Positions 44,253 to 57,074 are shown, numbered from the stretch's first letter. The stretch: DNA of 64,000 nt from Ornithodoros turicata (GCF_037126465.1 NC_088204.1:73655807-73719806); one strand, 5' to 3'. A program made the numbers and translations. The notes: a model not told the origin generated them from the letters alone.

Positions 44253-45445
44253 CACTCAACGTGTTGATGGTGACGGGAAAGGTGAAAGCACGCTCCGATA
44301 TATTATATTACGATTCAATCGCAAACAAGTGAATGTTTTGCCCTTGTACTTCTCCGGCGGAGAGGTTATATGTTCTGACCTGTAACCGTACATAAACTAC
44401 TTCATAGTAAACTGTACATAGTCCTATTCATACTGAACTGTGCAGAGTCTTATCCATACTGAACTGTGCATAGTCTTGTTCATACTAAACTGTACATAGT
44501 CTTATTCATACGGGTTCTGTGTTCTCGCTGTCACCCTTGCGTGCACGTTAATACCACGTCATACTAAATTTTCCTCTAACACAAGTGAAAATATTCATGG
44601 GTTTGGCATGATCGATTACTGTTATCATTCTAGGCGCAGCATCCAACGTTCTTGCGAAAAGAAAGTACTGCATTGTTTGCTCAGAAATATATTTAAAAAG
44701 AAAAAGAGAGAGAGAAAACAGGACTACGAGACATTGAAAAGAAATAATGCGTGCATGAAATCCTTGCTGGGAGCCTGCAGACTAGCTACACAATTTTATA
44801 TCGAAGACGCACCAATGGCTTTATCGATTAGGTGCTCCGGCCGTGGGCCGTGGGTGCTCCGGCCGTCCTTCCCGCTGATATCTCAAAGATATTAAGTGAA
44901 TTTGAAAGCTTTTGCGTAAATGTGTCCTACTTCATAGTTCCTTCTTTTTACTAGGATTCGTATGCTGCGCTTTCTGTATAACTTTGGATCTTGGAGACAT
45001 TGTCCCCTGTTCTCAATCTTCTGCACACAACATCAAGATGTATTTTCAAAGCTCGTGCATGTTGGACAAATTATTTCATACGCATGGTGTTTTCTTTATC
45101 CTTTACCGAATTTTTATAAAAAGCGCTTGGAGTACCAATTGCACTAAAGACCTTATAGGGGTCAGTTGGTAACAGAAGAAGATAAATTCCTAAAGCAGCA
45201 ACAAAGACGAACAACAGACGGTAAGCTGTTGTCCGATCTGATCTGTCATTCGTACTGATTGCTACATTAGGGATTACACTCTACTGAGACCTCGCCCGGA
45301 ACGTACGAATTCTAGTGAAGAAACGACGCCGAATGAAGCTACCAAGTGACATGTATTGACCTGTTTTCAGGCGTCTCTTCTCCCATTAGGAAGTAGATTA
45401 AATTACACCCGACGACCAGCGAATTTATTACGTCGTAATACCACC
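44253..45445 (+). repeat. Duplicated >1-kb segment, copy 2
   Basis: This is the uninterrupted counterpart of 37866-39495. It lacks the 439-bp insert and instead has an expanded 26-bp tandem array (44409-44513). It ends near 45445, where similarity to copy 1 stops within CGTCGTAATACCAC. Confidence 0.85.
44409..44513. repeat. 26-bp tandem repeat, four units
   Basis: Units AACTGT(A/G)CATAGTC-TATTCATACT start at about 44410, 44436, 44462 and 44488. The paralogous segment near 38455-38515 has only traces of it. Confidence 0.85.
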
Positions 45446-47149
45446 GTCGAATGGAGTACACCGTCGAATACCGTCGAATGGAACGACAGTCTCCTCCCAG
45501 CAGTACAATATACTCGTGCATCTTCGCGATGAGAGAGCTGCTTCTGCGGCGCTGACCGCCTGTTCATTGCCCACCACCTCACTGGAGAACACGCCTGAGC
45601 CCTGCTGCGTACACAAGCTTTGGTACAAATCCAGAAGAAGAAGAGTCTCCGTTCGAAACATCGGTGGCTCTCATCCTGAGGATCTTCGCTTATAACGTTG
45701 GTAACTTACGTTCACAATGTCGCTCAAAGTGAACGTTAACACCTGATCGTTTCATTGGCGTTCCACGTTCCTCTCTCTCTCTCTCTCTCTCTCATTTCCT
45801 CTCTTCGCCAATCATATTTTCAACGAAACGCATTGAGAAGGAACGCATTGAGAAGGAACGCATTGAGAAGGAACACATTTCAGACGCACATTTCTTTGCC
45901 TGTTCCTGCCCAAAGGAACCTGAGTGACCGTTCCTGTTATAATGGATTCTGCCTTGCTCATCACATGCACGTGGTGGCTTCTTTACTTTTCACTGATTTT
46001 GTTCAATCCACTCGTATTAATGAATGCAAAATAAAAAGTCAATGGGCATCTCAAGAAAAGAACCTCAGCACGGCACCCCCGATATTTCAAACAGAGACTC
46101 TTCTTGGGGAAGAACAACGTCTGTTCGAAATATAAGAGGTCCCGATGCTGAGGTTGTTCCCTCAGCATTTTCTTACTCGGCTAGCTGGATTTTCAAGCTT
46201 TCTAGGAGAATGTTGTCAGGTTGGTTCTCCCGAAATGTGTTTACTGTTCGGATATTGAGAGCTCATGAAGCGCGAAAGAAGGAGTGTGTGTTGTCATCAA
46301 GTAAGAGAACTACCTGTGGTGGTAGTCTTACATACGTGATAACACCGGATGTCTCAAGGAGATACATCTCCCAAGAAGGTGTCTCCTGCCACGAGGCGCC
46401 GTTCAAACAACGGGGGACCTCACAAATCGAGGGGTCGTTAACAGAAGGCTAATGGCATGCGTAAGCATGTCTGAAAAGCAACGCACATAATGTAAAGACG
46501 GTTCGTCAGGAAATGACAACTTTAGGGCGAAACTGCAACGGAAGCCTGAAACCTACAGTGTCATCGACACGGCTGCATGCCATCTTGAGTGCCGCAATAT
46601 TCGATTCAACTTTAGTTTCCGGTGGGTGTACGGTACATCAAACTGTAGATAATTTCTTCGGAAAAAGCATGGTACCATTCACGTTAACGTAACTTACCTC
46701 TAGCAATTTTGATGTCGTGACGGTAATGTAATAAAGCAAAAAAAAAAGGGGGGGGAGGATGTGAGTTTCGACGAAGTCGAACTGGCTAGCCCTGTACGCT
46801 TACACACAGAAAGTACAAACTGATCAACGATGATGAAGAGAGATGATGATGGAGTTCAACATGTAGTTCAAAGGTTTCGACCAAGTGAGTGTAAAATGTC
46901 GGAATCGCTGGGGGCATATACAACACACATTCAGCGGGTCATAGAATGTCCATAAGCACGGCTGCATGTAGAAAATCTTCAAGTGTCCTCAGCGCCTTGT
47001 CGGACGACGGAGGACCTAACTGTTTCGCGATGTCGAAGGCTCTCGAGTCCACACGAGAGAGGCTCGCCTCTAATACCCTTCGGGCATCAACGTATTTCCG
47101 ACACCAGATAATTGTGTGTTCTACGTCTTGTACAACGCCATACTGACTG
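45446..47149. other. Intergenic DNA with simple repeats and an imperfect hairpin
   Basis: It contains (CT)n at 45771-45793 and a 15-bp tandem repeat (AACGCATTGAGAAGG, 45825-45868). It also has a long imperfect hairpin at about 46062-46163, with ends CCTCAGCACGG / CCGATGCTGAGG and inner arms ATATTTCAAACAGA / TCTGTTCGAAATAT. The hairpin hints at a transposon end. No gene recognised. Confidence 0.45.
45825..45868. repeat. 15-bp minisatellite, ~3 units
   Basis: AACGCATTGAGAAGG is repeated three times with a diverged flanking unit on the right, just after the (CT)n tract. Confidence 0.9.
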
Positions 47150-47900
47150 CAGTTCGGAGAGTCTCGCTTTTCCGGTTTGGAGAGAAGACGTGGGCTGTGT
47201 CCTGCCGTTTACACCGCTTCCATATTTGTCGCACGGATCACTGCCCCTCTTGTGGCATCACGGAGTCGCCGGAGCACTGCTTCCTTCAGTGCCAGATTCG
47301 GCTGCTCCTGTGGAGCAGAGTGGCGGTTGTTTTTGATCTTCCAAGAGTCAAATGGGCCACTGTAAGGTTCATGGAACCGTTGCCGGTTGCAGCAAGGGAT
47401 CGGAAACATTTGGCATGTCTGATTGCGGTAATAAATTTCCAAATTTGGATACGCCGATGCCGGCTTGCCTTCGTTGGCCCCGACAGTGGGAGTTTAGGTC
47501 TGTTTCAGGCAGTTCTTACTGGACTACGGGCGCTGACCACCAGGGAACAGGCAGTGCTCGGCCAAGTCGAGTGCCCCCGTCGCTGGCTTTGCTCCGCTCG
47601 CATCTTCCGCTATGATCAGGGTGAGTGGCACATCCTGTTCTAGCCAGCTTGCTAGACTTGTACTGTCCCCCGTCGCGACTCTCCCGTATATCATAGATGG
47701 TTCGATTGGTATGACCTGTACAGACAGCAATCTCCCTTATTAGGAGCGCTGTTATCCTGCCTTTCATCATAGTGGGCTTCTAGTGTTCCTGTTTGTGTAA
47801 GGATTGAGCCGTAGCCTATGTAGGACAGTCGTCGTTTGTCCAGTGTCGTCGTCTTTTTCATTTGCATTGCCAATTGTAGGATGCGACAACCGCAGTGCCT
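47150..47900 (+). pseudogene. Tx1/L1-like LINE C-terminal fragment
   Basis: The frame 47116-47643 encodes CPSCGITESPEHCFLQC (zinc-like), then LLLWSRVAVVFDLPRVKW, an INFQIWIRRCRLAF block and GQVECPRRW. It aligns block for block with the long element (CPFCACHETAEHAFHQC, LWHKVEVLFGVSRIRW, INYQVWISRC, GAVHFARRW). 3' UTR-like sequence follows to about 47900 and resembles 62460-62640. RT and endonuclease are absent. It is open to the natural stop but is clearly a 5'-truncated remnant. Confidence 0.8.
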
Positions 47901-48074
47901 GCCCACCCCACACAACAAACATAGTTCTGATCTCGCGTTGAAAACATTAAACTAATGTGACGTTCGAAATATTAGCGCAAGAAATGAGTGTTCAGGACAA
48001 ACCAGACCAACTGCAATGTTTTATTTGGACATCTCCATTCCAGACAATTCTCCCAAGTTCGCGGCATTGCTGTA

Positions 48075-48290
48075 CAGCATGGGACGAAAGTTTACGGAAC
48101 ACCGGGGTAGCGCGTTTCTTCATTGCAGCGACACCGTACCAGCGAACAGGAGCGGACAGACATACTAAGAGTTGAATAGAATAGCTCTGTCAGCAGTTTC
48201 TTATTCGATATCTTCCCGATAGCTAGCAGGAGGCCGCTCCGATCAAGAAATACGCCAGTGCCGTGTTCCGTGAACTTTTGTCCCAAGCTG
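48075..48290. mobile_element. 216-bp Tc1/mariner-type MITE
   Basis: The left end CAGCATGGGACGAAAGTTTA, then CGGAACAC, is mirrored by the right end GTGTTCCGTGAACTTTTGTC, then CCAAGCTG (about 25 of 28 positions). A TA dinucleotide flanks each side (48073-48074 and 48291-48292), the standard Tc1/mariner target duplication. No ORF. A related end lies at 21042. Confidence 0.85.
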
Positions 48291-48639
48291 TACCACCTGA
48301 CGTCGTTTGCTTGTATACAGTGAGAGGTCTACTTGAAACTTGGTAGCGGTTCTATTGTCATTTAACCCACAAAAATACAATAATACCCACAATAATAATA
48401 GTTCGAGTCACGGCCGCTATATCAAGTTGCATCGTTGACTGATTAGATGCACGAACGAGCTACTTTTTTGACTGAGATGGCTACCGGCTGACGGAGCACC
48501 ACCCTCGAGCAAGCAAAGGGTTGTGGGTGCAGCATTGAAGGGAAGCCATGAGGAATTGGCAGAACACGTCCGGAGACGAGTTCAATTTCTCGTATTTTTT
48601 TTCTTGTTACAAACAAACAAGAGAAGCAAAGAGCGCGTG

Positions 48640-49080
48640 AATATGGCTTACACTAAATATACTACGCACCGGTGAAACTAAACGATGATGAATCAGTGCA
48701 ACAGCTTTGGGCTTGTCAGCCACAGTGCGGTGTTGTCGGTTTATACAATATACACGATGTTTGATGGGCGTACTTCCGACTGTAGACTGTCTACTCCCGG
48801 ATTTTTGTGGCACAAGGCTGAGGTGCTTTACGGCATTCCGTTCATTCGGTGGGGCACGGTCCAGTTACTGAGCTCGCTCCCAGTTCCGGTCGGCGATAGA
48901 CGCCAGTTTGTACTCCTGGCGGTAGAAATCAACTACCAGGTCTGGATAGCACGCTGCACAGCTGTGCACGGTGGCCGTGCTCGCACCGCCGCTGAGGTAC
49001 TGAACAGGGTCAGAGCGGGCATCCGTAGAGTGTTATACAGGGAGAGAGCAGTTCTTGGGGCCGTCCAGTTAGGCCGTTAG
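48640..49080 (+). pseudogene. Tx1/L1-like LINE, internally deleted copy
   Basis: The 5' part (ACTAAATATACTACGCACCGG, then TGAAACTAA-CGATGATGAA) matches the region at 58818-58880 just upstream of the long element's endonuclease. It is joined directly to the C-terminal region: FLWHKAEVLYGIPFIRWGTV, VEINYQVWIARC and RERAVLGAVQ. All RT and most endonuclease sequence is missing, so this is a deletion chimera. The final ARRW-type motif is replaced by a stop. Confidence 0.75.
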
Positions 49081-51479
49081 GTAGGCGAGACGGCGGCGCG
49101 GCGTTAGGGTGCGGAGCTTTTTATTTTTGTGTTTGTACCAAACCTGGCTCTCTACCTTACAACATGTCTTATATGTTCAGGGATTTTGTAACTTCATGTT
49201 AGACCTGAAGAAGTGCAGCCTTCTGCGTGAAAGTCTCGTCGCATTAAAATTTAGATGCTCTCAACCGTCTTCTCTGTGTTGTGCAAAATCATTATAAAGT
49301 AAACATGACTATCCATTTCTTGTCATTAAATTCTTTTTTTTCGCAGTGGTGAGCAACCCTAATGACACATGCAAGAAAGGGAGTCTCTTTGGGATGACGA
49401 CCCCTCATCACCTCAGGAGGATTCAGTGGTTGATGAGTCGTCCATGTTCTCAGGCACATGAAACTTCAACAAATAATTCATGAAAAAGACAGTCAGAGCT
49501 AGCTCCAGGAATTGAACATGGACCTTCCTGCTACCAGTCAGGAATGTTACATTTCTGCCATTCATTGACTTTTCGTTAATTACTTGCAGATTTTGTCCCA
49601 AGGTGGAGCTCCCCACAGCTCATTTACCTATCTGGTTTGTGTTTTTCTGTTTGTGTGTTCCAGACTCAGAATAGTTACCTCGGATCAGGTCAGGTACATT
49701 TCATTTAGACACGGGAAACGGGAAGTGGTGTTCCTCAACACAACTTAGCAGTGGCCTCTGCTGCGGCCATGAAGCGTGAATGGAAAACCATAAATTATAT
49801 TCACTGTACTTTTATTGTGGGCTATGCAATCCTGTCCAAGTTCTGTCAAAGGAGCGTGTAATGGCATGCAATGTAGATATATAGTTCAGTAATTCCTTAA
49901 AGTGGGTGTAATGGCAGCGTATAAATGCAGGAAGGAAACTGTCCTGTTATGACAAGTGTTTATGTATTGTACACTTAACTACTCTTTTTTTTTCTTAACT
50001 TTCACCAGCGTATGATGTCATGCCATGTTGTATTAATTGGGAACATGCTCATTCTCGTAGCCAGAGCAGCTCTTATACAGTTAGAACATAGCCCGTGTGT
50101 GTTTGCCTTTTCCACGATGCCGCTTGGTTTTCCACTCTGATGCTACACATGTTAGGGATAGGTTTTAGAACCGGTAGTTCCAGCCAAGTGAGAATTGCTT
50201 TTCAGGGGATTATCACGCTGGCACATGAAACATATGGTGCAAATTATTTGGTGGACAGGAATTGCGTAGCTTCACACAAAAACTACTACAACGAAGTAAG
50301 AGTGGTTTCAAATCTAGCTGTCTTGTGTTACTGACGTTATCACACAAGATGTAGTATCCACTATGATCCTTTATATGGGGGTACGTACCGTGCAATCAAC
50401 AGATGCTATTTACAAATCTGTGTTTCCTACTGTGCTGAAATGGGGTAGTTTGTATCTGAGAGCCATAGTGAAACACAGGCAGCCAAGGACAGACTTTTGA
50501 TGCCCTCGAGAAACTTGGCAACACATTGTGGGGACTCTGGATGCTCCCTAAATATCCAGAACACAGAGGTCAAGGCTGCGTTTAAACAACAAGTGGTTAG
50601 AGAAATCCAAGACAGATGCATGTGTAAGCAGTCCGCTGTTGAATTTACTTCTGTTCGGGATACATTATCTCAAAGGGGACGCACGGGCACACTCAGCGTG
50701 ATACTGCGGTTGCCTGTGAAATAGAATGAGGAGAGGGGGAAGATACATAACCCTTTTCTTGTCTGATTCTGTTAGTTAAATTGTCATTTGTTTAGCAGCA
50801 TGTGTGTGTACATTCCAGAGTCTGCTAATAAATATATCAGTTGAGAGCAAGCAGTTGTGTTGTAGCTGTCTCATCCTGTCCTTGGCTGCTTGTGTTCTAC
50901 TATGGCCATGTTTGCTATTGAAAAAAAAAAAAAAAGAAAGACCATAGAAAAACACGAAAAGAGCGACCTGGAAAGCTGCCTGTTCTAATGCTCACATGGA
51001 GGCAATGCAATGAGGTAACATGTTCCATTCATGAAGTGTACATAGTAGTACAGATCACAATGGCAACCAATTATTCAGATTTTTCTGGAACTATTCTGTC
51101 TTTTGGAGCTTTGATTGTCCAGCCTATTATTGGAGGTTTATGTGATTCTTCTCTTGGGATATTTTAAGATTGCTGATCCTGTACAGTCCGTTAATTTTGA
51201 AGCTATACTGTGCTAAGGTACAAAAAGAGTCATATCTGCATTTGAATATATAGGAATAGTTTGTAAGTACATTCCTTGTTGACATTTATATTTGCACCAG
51301 GTTCAAACATTGCTGATTGATGGAAAATGTAAATAGAGATTTATTTGCTTGACAAACAATACACAAGTGTAGTCTTTTCTAGTGAGATATTCTCTTTTCA
51401 CAAGACATAATTTGTAAGGCAAGGGGTAGTAGGGGCACAATGATGGTAGAGTCTAGCATTGTCTTTTGCCACTTCACAT
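49081..51479. other. Unannotated intergenic DNA
   Basis: No gene recognised. It is AT-richer than its neighbours. An A run lies at 50921-50934. The short frames (50095-50334, 50497-50724) show no domain. Confidence 0.4.
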
Positions 51480-51530
51480 ACATACATACATTTACATACA
51501 TTTATTTACTTTAAGGACCCTCGATGAGGG
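51480..51530 (-). repeat. LINE 3' tail and CATA microsatellite
   Basis: On the minus strand a hairpin-like CCCTCATCGAGGG block is followed by AAATAAATGTATGTAAATG and TATG repeats. This is the terminal structure of the CR1/L2-like element. Confidence 0.75.
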
Positions 51531-53534
51531 TATTACATAAAGGGGGGAGTAAGCATACAACACAGTGCAAGCGCGGCATGAGCACTAAGAAAAATGTTCA
51601 AAACACGGCGCTATAAAGGAAGGCAAGTCTCTCTCCAAGGCGATGTGAGATGGTAGGTTGTTCCAGGTGGCAACCATGAATTGATGAGGGGAGAACAGAA
51701 ACTTGTTAGTACGCACTGAAGGGGTAAACATTTTATGAGAATGATCAAGCCTGGGAAAAAGTCTGTGAGCCCGTGGGCAGTAGATGGGATGTGGGAGGTC
51801 AGCGGCGTAGTATAACCTATGAAGAAGTGCTAGGCTGGATATCATCCTTCTGGTCCGCAAAGGATGTAGAAGGAGACGTTGCTTTATCGCCGTAACGCTC
51901 GAGAAGGTACTATAATCGTGAGTAATGAAACGAGCGGCCCTATTTTGGACAGCTTCCAGTTTGTCAATTAAGTACGACTGAGACGGGTTCCATACAAGCG
52001 AGGCATATTCTAATTGAGGTAGGACTAGCGCTTTGTATGCAAGGGCTTTGACGTCAGGGGAAGTTAGGTACAGGTTTCGCTTCACAATGCCTAGCGACTT
52101 ATTTGCTTTGCGGACCGCATTATTTATGTTGACATTCCAGGACAGGTTGCTAGTCAAAGTTACTCCAAGGTATTTGTATTCACTTAACCTTTCCAGGTGT
52201 GAGGATGGAGTATGGTACTGGTGGACTAGGGGAGAAGCCAGCGTTGAAAAGGACATGCATTTTGATTTATCACAGTTTACTTCCATCAGCCATTTCGATC
52301 ACCAAGAAAAAAGATTAAGTAAGTCTGCTTGAAGAACAGCACAGTCGGACGAAGATTTGATATTGCGATATATCACACAATCGTCTGCGTAGAGCCTGAC
52401 TGATGATTGCAAGTGGAGGGCCAAATCGTTTATGTACAACAAGAAGAGCGTCGGTCCCAAGACGGAGCCTTGAGGTACCCCGGAAGTGACTGAACAACCT
52501 TCAGAATAAACTCCATTAATGCTAACAGTCTGGCTCCTATTGCTGAGAAATGCGCGTAACCAGTTCGTGACTTGCGTGGATAGGTTGTACTCGGCAACTT
52601 TTAGCAAAAGTCGTTCATGCGGGACCTTATCAAACGCTTTTTTAAAATCAATAAACAAGGCGTCGGTTTGACCGAAGGAATGAACAGAGTTGTGCAGGTC
52701 TCGCACGAGTGGGACTTTCTGAAACCGTGTTGATTTGCGTGCAGGTAATTATTTTTTCTAGATGAGTCATAATATGAGATGTGAGCACGTGTTCAAATAT
52801 TTTACAAGGAATTGAAGTTAGGGAGATGGGGCGATAGTTGTTCACGGTGTTTGTGTTACCGCCTTTGTGTATCGGTATCACGAAAGCTAGAAGCCAGTCA
52901 TCAGGCAGAACAGCCTGCGTTAGGGAATCTTGATAAAGGAGACTCAGAAGTACGCTAGAGTACTTCAGTGTTATCTTGAGAACCTTGTTATCAATGCCAT
53001 CGGGGCCTGGTGAGCATGAGGATGGAAGATTATCTATGATAGCTGCAATGCCAGCTGCATCTATAACAATTTGGGGCATTGCTTCAGATCTGTTATGAAT
53101 ACCGAAATCAGTGGGTGGAGCGATGTTTTCATTAGTAAAGACGCTAGAAAAGAAATTGTTAAACGTTTCTACTGTTTCCGAAACCGAGAGAGGGGTACCA
53201 ACGTCATTCATAAGTACCGGTTTGCAGTTGGATCCTCGCGGATTTATCAGCTTCCGCAAGCCTTCTTCGGATTGTTTATCAATATGTTGGGGAGATCTAC
53301 CTTATAGAAGTGATTTTTGGCGTTCATGATCTTTTTCTTGTACAAGGTTCTGCACTGCCTATAGGCTTCCCACGAGCCTTCATTGTTTGACTTCCTTGCG
53401 TTCCTGTACAATCTTTTCTTTCTGTTTGAAAGACGACGTAGAGCTCTATTGAACCACGGGGCGGATGACTGGCATCTAATGGAGACGCGGGGGACAAAGC
53501 GCTGTCGCGCAGTTAAAAGTGCGTGTATATTCAC
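51480..53534 (-). pseudogene. CR1/L2-like LINE, 5'-truncated ORF2
   Basis: Four minus-strand frames join into one reverse transcriptase. They are 53247-53534 (post-endonuclease linker with APWFNRALRRLSNRKKRLYR), 52648-53259 (RT fingers, SPGPDGIDNKVLK and NNYRPISLTSIPCKIFEH), 52299-52706 (motif A, ALFIDFKKAFDKVPHERL; motif B, SGVPQGSVLGPTLFLLYIND; motif C, RLYADDCVIY) and 51585-52286 (YKYLGVTLT, LPQLEYASLVWNP). Motif A Asp and the YADD pair are intact. Frameshifts occur near 53250 and 52690, and one TGA near 52300 interrupts the downstream frame. The endonuclease is missing. The 3' end is TGTAATACCCTCATCGAGGG, then AAATAAATG, then a CATA-type microsatellite. Confidence 0.9.
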
Positions 53535-55470
53535 TGTATATTCACATATACATATGTATATTCACTGTTATTGGTGTGCACATGTATGACTAGGAAGGTA
53601 TAGCATGTGCAAGAAAAGATAATTCCGTGTGCAGCCTCACATGTGGTTCAGAAGATTAGATGATGCACTACATATTACACGTCCACGCATATATAATTGT
53701 ACTTCATGTGTGATGGTTATGCTAAAGCATAACTTCCATGAAGACTCTAGTTACACGGGCCCTGTAAGACTGGCCTTTGTGAAATGCTTGGTAACGTGTC
53801 TCTAACTGTAAAGGTAAGAGGCAGTCGTGAATGCTGCCGACATGGCTGCAATTTACAAATTGCTTGTCATGTCCTACATGATAAATATTAAATACGAAGT
53901 GATTTGTGCAATAATTCCTGAGTACGGAATTAATTCAGAGGCTGACCAGTGATGTCGCCCATGACGACAGTCACATAAATTGCCTCTAACACTTTTACAC
54001 CCCATGGGCTGAGTTGTGAGTTGAAATAGCAATCTACAGAGGGATAAGATGCACCCACTGGACCTTTCTATGACTTTCTAGGACCTATGCTATGCCCTAA
54101 CTTTTGAGACCCCCCAAAACAACGTTCCTAAGTGGCAATATGTGCTCTGGTATTTCGTTTGCGTCTGCATGGTGTGCAACCACATGGCTTCTGGAGCTTT
54201 CGTGTGCATGTTGTTGTGCTACGGTGCTCATTAAAAACAAAATTCCAGATGTTAGACATGAAATGCAGTAGTTTGTAGAGTGCTGCACGACGCAGCATGA
54301 CATGGGAGTGTGTAATTAAAAGAAACCTTGTGGAAAATGCACAGAGTCCCACAAAAAGTTTAAAATGTGATTGGTATTTTGTTTTACGTCGGTCGTCGTT
54401 CCGTAACATCGTCGACGGTGTTGCACATTTGATAGAGAGTTTTAGCAAACCACGTTCTCCCGCATGGTATGCCACCGTCGGCGCGGCCACGCAACTGCGC
54501 ATGCTCAGAACAACTTAGCTGCAACTGTCTTTTCTCTCGGTAGACAAGTTTCGAAGAATCCACACATTTGCGAACGTTCACGGTCAGGAAAAGAGCGTAA
54601 CACTTTTGTGGACAGCAGTAGAACTATAGAACTTCCTCTTCTGAATGGCTATCTAAAAAGATGCCGGGCGTCGGGCAGCGAGCGCGTCTCCGGCTCCCTC
54701 CGGTTTGCTAAAAGTGTCCATTGGCGTTCTCTCTGGATACGATCGGTTCGATTTCATCGTATTTATTAACGATCGGGAGCTGCCGGATCCGGTCCTTTAA
54801 AACTTCCTGATAAATCGTACGTAAAACCTGTCCCATAGCAGTATGCGGTTTCTCTAATACATAGCATGCTTCCTTAGTGCAAAAATAAAATGTTGTCGGC
54901 ATTTTCTTGCTAAAACGGCTGTCGGAACGTCAGTCTATTTTCTAAAATGATTGACCCTACACTGGGCAAGTGCTGTAAAGGGGCTAACGAAGACACGACT
55001 TGACACAAATTGTTCGAGCTGACAAAATACAAACGACGAATTCCAGCCACAACATCCCACAGAGCTTCATTCACGAAGGAGTTGCTTGAGTTGAGGAGTC
55101 ACGAAGCAGTGCTGCACTGTTTACTAATCGCGGAACCAGTGGAACCTGGCCGACCCGGCTGTCCGCCATCTTCAAGCACAGATACGTGAAGCCACGAAAG
55201 GCCATAGCTGGAATCCACTGAAAAGTACGAAGGCGCGAACACGTCACAATGCCCGTTCAGGTGCATCTACGTCATAACTATGCCTGCGCCCATGTGTGTT
55301 TCGGAATGAATTATCAATTTTTTGTACGTGGTACTGTACAGAACTGGGAGAATGAAGGTGCATTTGGGTGGGTCCCACCTGTGCATTTGGGTGCACAGGT
55401 GGGAAGAGTTGGATGTGGGCTTTCAGAATATCACAACCGTTTGGACTATTTGGGATATCGGCATAGCTGA
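53535..55470. other. Unannotated intergenic DNA
   Basis: No gene recognised. A short ATATTCAC repeat (53528-53565) adjoins the truncated 5' end of the LINE. A perfect 12-bp hairpin lies at 55374-55403. Confidence 0.4.
55374..55403. repeat. Perfect 12-bp inverted repeat, 6-nt loop
   Basis: CCCACCTGTGCA and TGCACAGGTGGG flank TTTGGG. It may be a local duplication of the adjacent GCATTTGGGTG block. Confidence 0.8.
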
Positions 55471-56540
55471 CCTTTAAACATCAGGGGGTTTAACACAGGA
55501 GGCCAGGCTGGTGGAGATGGTCGATTGGGCGAAGTTGGCTGCTGTTGACATTCGCCTTCTTCAAGAGACTGATTGCCTCCTCAGATCTTCATAGAATCGC
55601 ACTTCGTGATGCCATCCACTGTATTAACAGTGGCCATGCCCCCGCTGTGCTGTCATCCTTCGATCAATCCAAGGCATGTGATCGTGTGCGACACGCATAC
55701 CTGTCCTCTCGGCTGATGGCATACGGGTTCGCCGTTGCTTGGGTCAGGTATATGGAAACGTTGTATTGGGCTGCTAGAAGCGTTGTCTCTGTCGCTGGCA
55801 GCCTGTCGCTGCCTTTTCATGTAACTTGTGGGGTCCGTCAAGGATGTCCTCTCTCTCCCGCCTTGTAAGCACTCGCCATCAATCCTCTGCTCGAGAGACT
55901 CTGCTCGCTTCCTGTTACATTGACACTGCCCAATGGATGCCCTCCACCTGTTTTTGCGTTCGCGGGCGACATCTCTGTGGCCCTTTCTCGCGACTATTCA
56001 ATAGGACCTGTATTGAAGACGTTTGAGGATTACGGAGCTGGTTCAGGTGCAAAACTGAATGGATCGAAAAGTGCAGCACTGTTCTTGAACATCCGGCCTT
56101 CCTGCGAGGCTCCTTTCGGGGTTCCAGTGAGACCCGAGATCAAAATTCTTGGCGGAACTCTGGATATCTTGTGTAAATTGTCCACGTGTGCTTAATCGGT
56201 GCAGAGCTCTACTGCGGCAGCTTAAGTTTGTTGATTCGCCCATCACTTTTCGCGCTCATCTGCTAGTGGCCTGGTACTACAGTCGCTTGTGGCTCTAAGA
56301 GTCGTTGCCACGCCGCGACCACTAATTCGTACTGCCATCGCTAGGCACGCGCTCCGTTCTCTCTGGGGCGGTTCGGTGGAGTGGATCGCGAGGTCCCGCT
56401 TACACCTTACACGTGACCGAGGCGGTTTAGGCTTGACGGTGGTGCTCGATAAGTGCCTTGCACTTCAATCGCGCGTTTATTTCGAAGCATTGCACACTCC
56501 CGAACACCCAGCGTGCGCATTAGTGCAGTACTCTCTTTGA
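55471..56540 (+). pseudogene. Tx1/L1-like LINE, internally deleted copy A
   Basis: The start of the endonuclease (a TFNIRGFNTGG-like frame at 55471, then VDIRLLQETD at 55540-55573) is fused to the middle of the RT (LHRIALRDAIHCINSGHA). About 1.3 kb is therefore missing. Motif A is SSFDQSKACDRV with its Asp, motif B is TCGVRQGCPLSP, and motif C has decayed to FAGDIS. After several stops (55866, 56192) it continues with ALRSLWGGSVEWIARSR at 56289-56540. It is non-functional. Confidence 0.8.
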
Positions 56541-57074
56541 TGTGCCACCAGGTGGTTCGTTGAGAGCCCTAGGTTTCGGACTAGGTCGAAGACCTGCCTG
56601 ATCAATACAGTGACTGTGTTGATGTTGTAAGACGTTTACGGCTCCAGCTTCCTGACGCTGACATCCAGTTATGGGCCGTCAGCGATTTTTATACAGCTAT
56701 CAGGGAGTTGCAGTTCGGTCCCGCGGTCCCTTGGGTGCCGACGAAGCTGTCTTGGCGTCGAATCACCGTGGCATGGCTAGATGACCGCCGCGCCAGTCTT
56801 CGGTGGAAGATAGCCCACGATGTTCTACCTCTTCGCGAGCGATCGCGCAGTTTTCCTATTTCTCGTTCTGACAGTTGCCCGTCTTGCGGGATGTGTGAGA
56901 CGGCCGGGCACTGTCTTAGGCGTTGTCAAGCACCAGTTATGCTGTGGCGCAGGTTAATGCGAGTATTTCAGCTCTCAACTCTCTCCTGGACCACCGTGCG
57001 GTTCCTGGAGCCGTTACCGTTTCCGCGCACTCAGGCTTTGTTAATTGCCGAGATAAACTCTTGTCTCTCGAGTG
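56541..57074 (+). pseudogene. Tx1/L1-like LINE copy A, C-terminal region
   Basis: The frame from 56708 gives WRRITVAWLDDRRASLRWKI, CPSCGMCETAGHCLRRC, MLWRRLMRVFQLS and LLIAEINSC. It breaks off in the middle of the EINYQVWI block, where copy B begins. The same C-terminal domain as in the long element is recognisable to that point. Confidence 0.8.
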
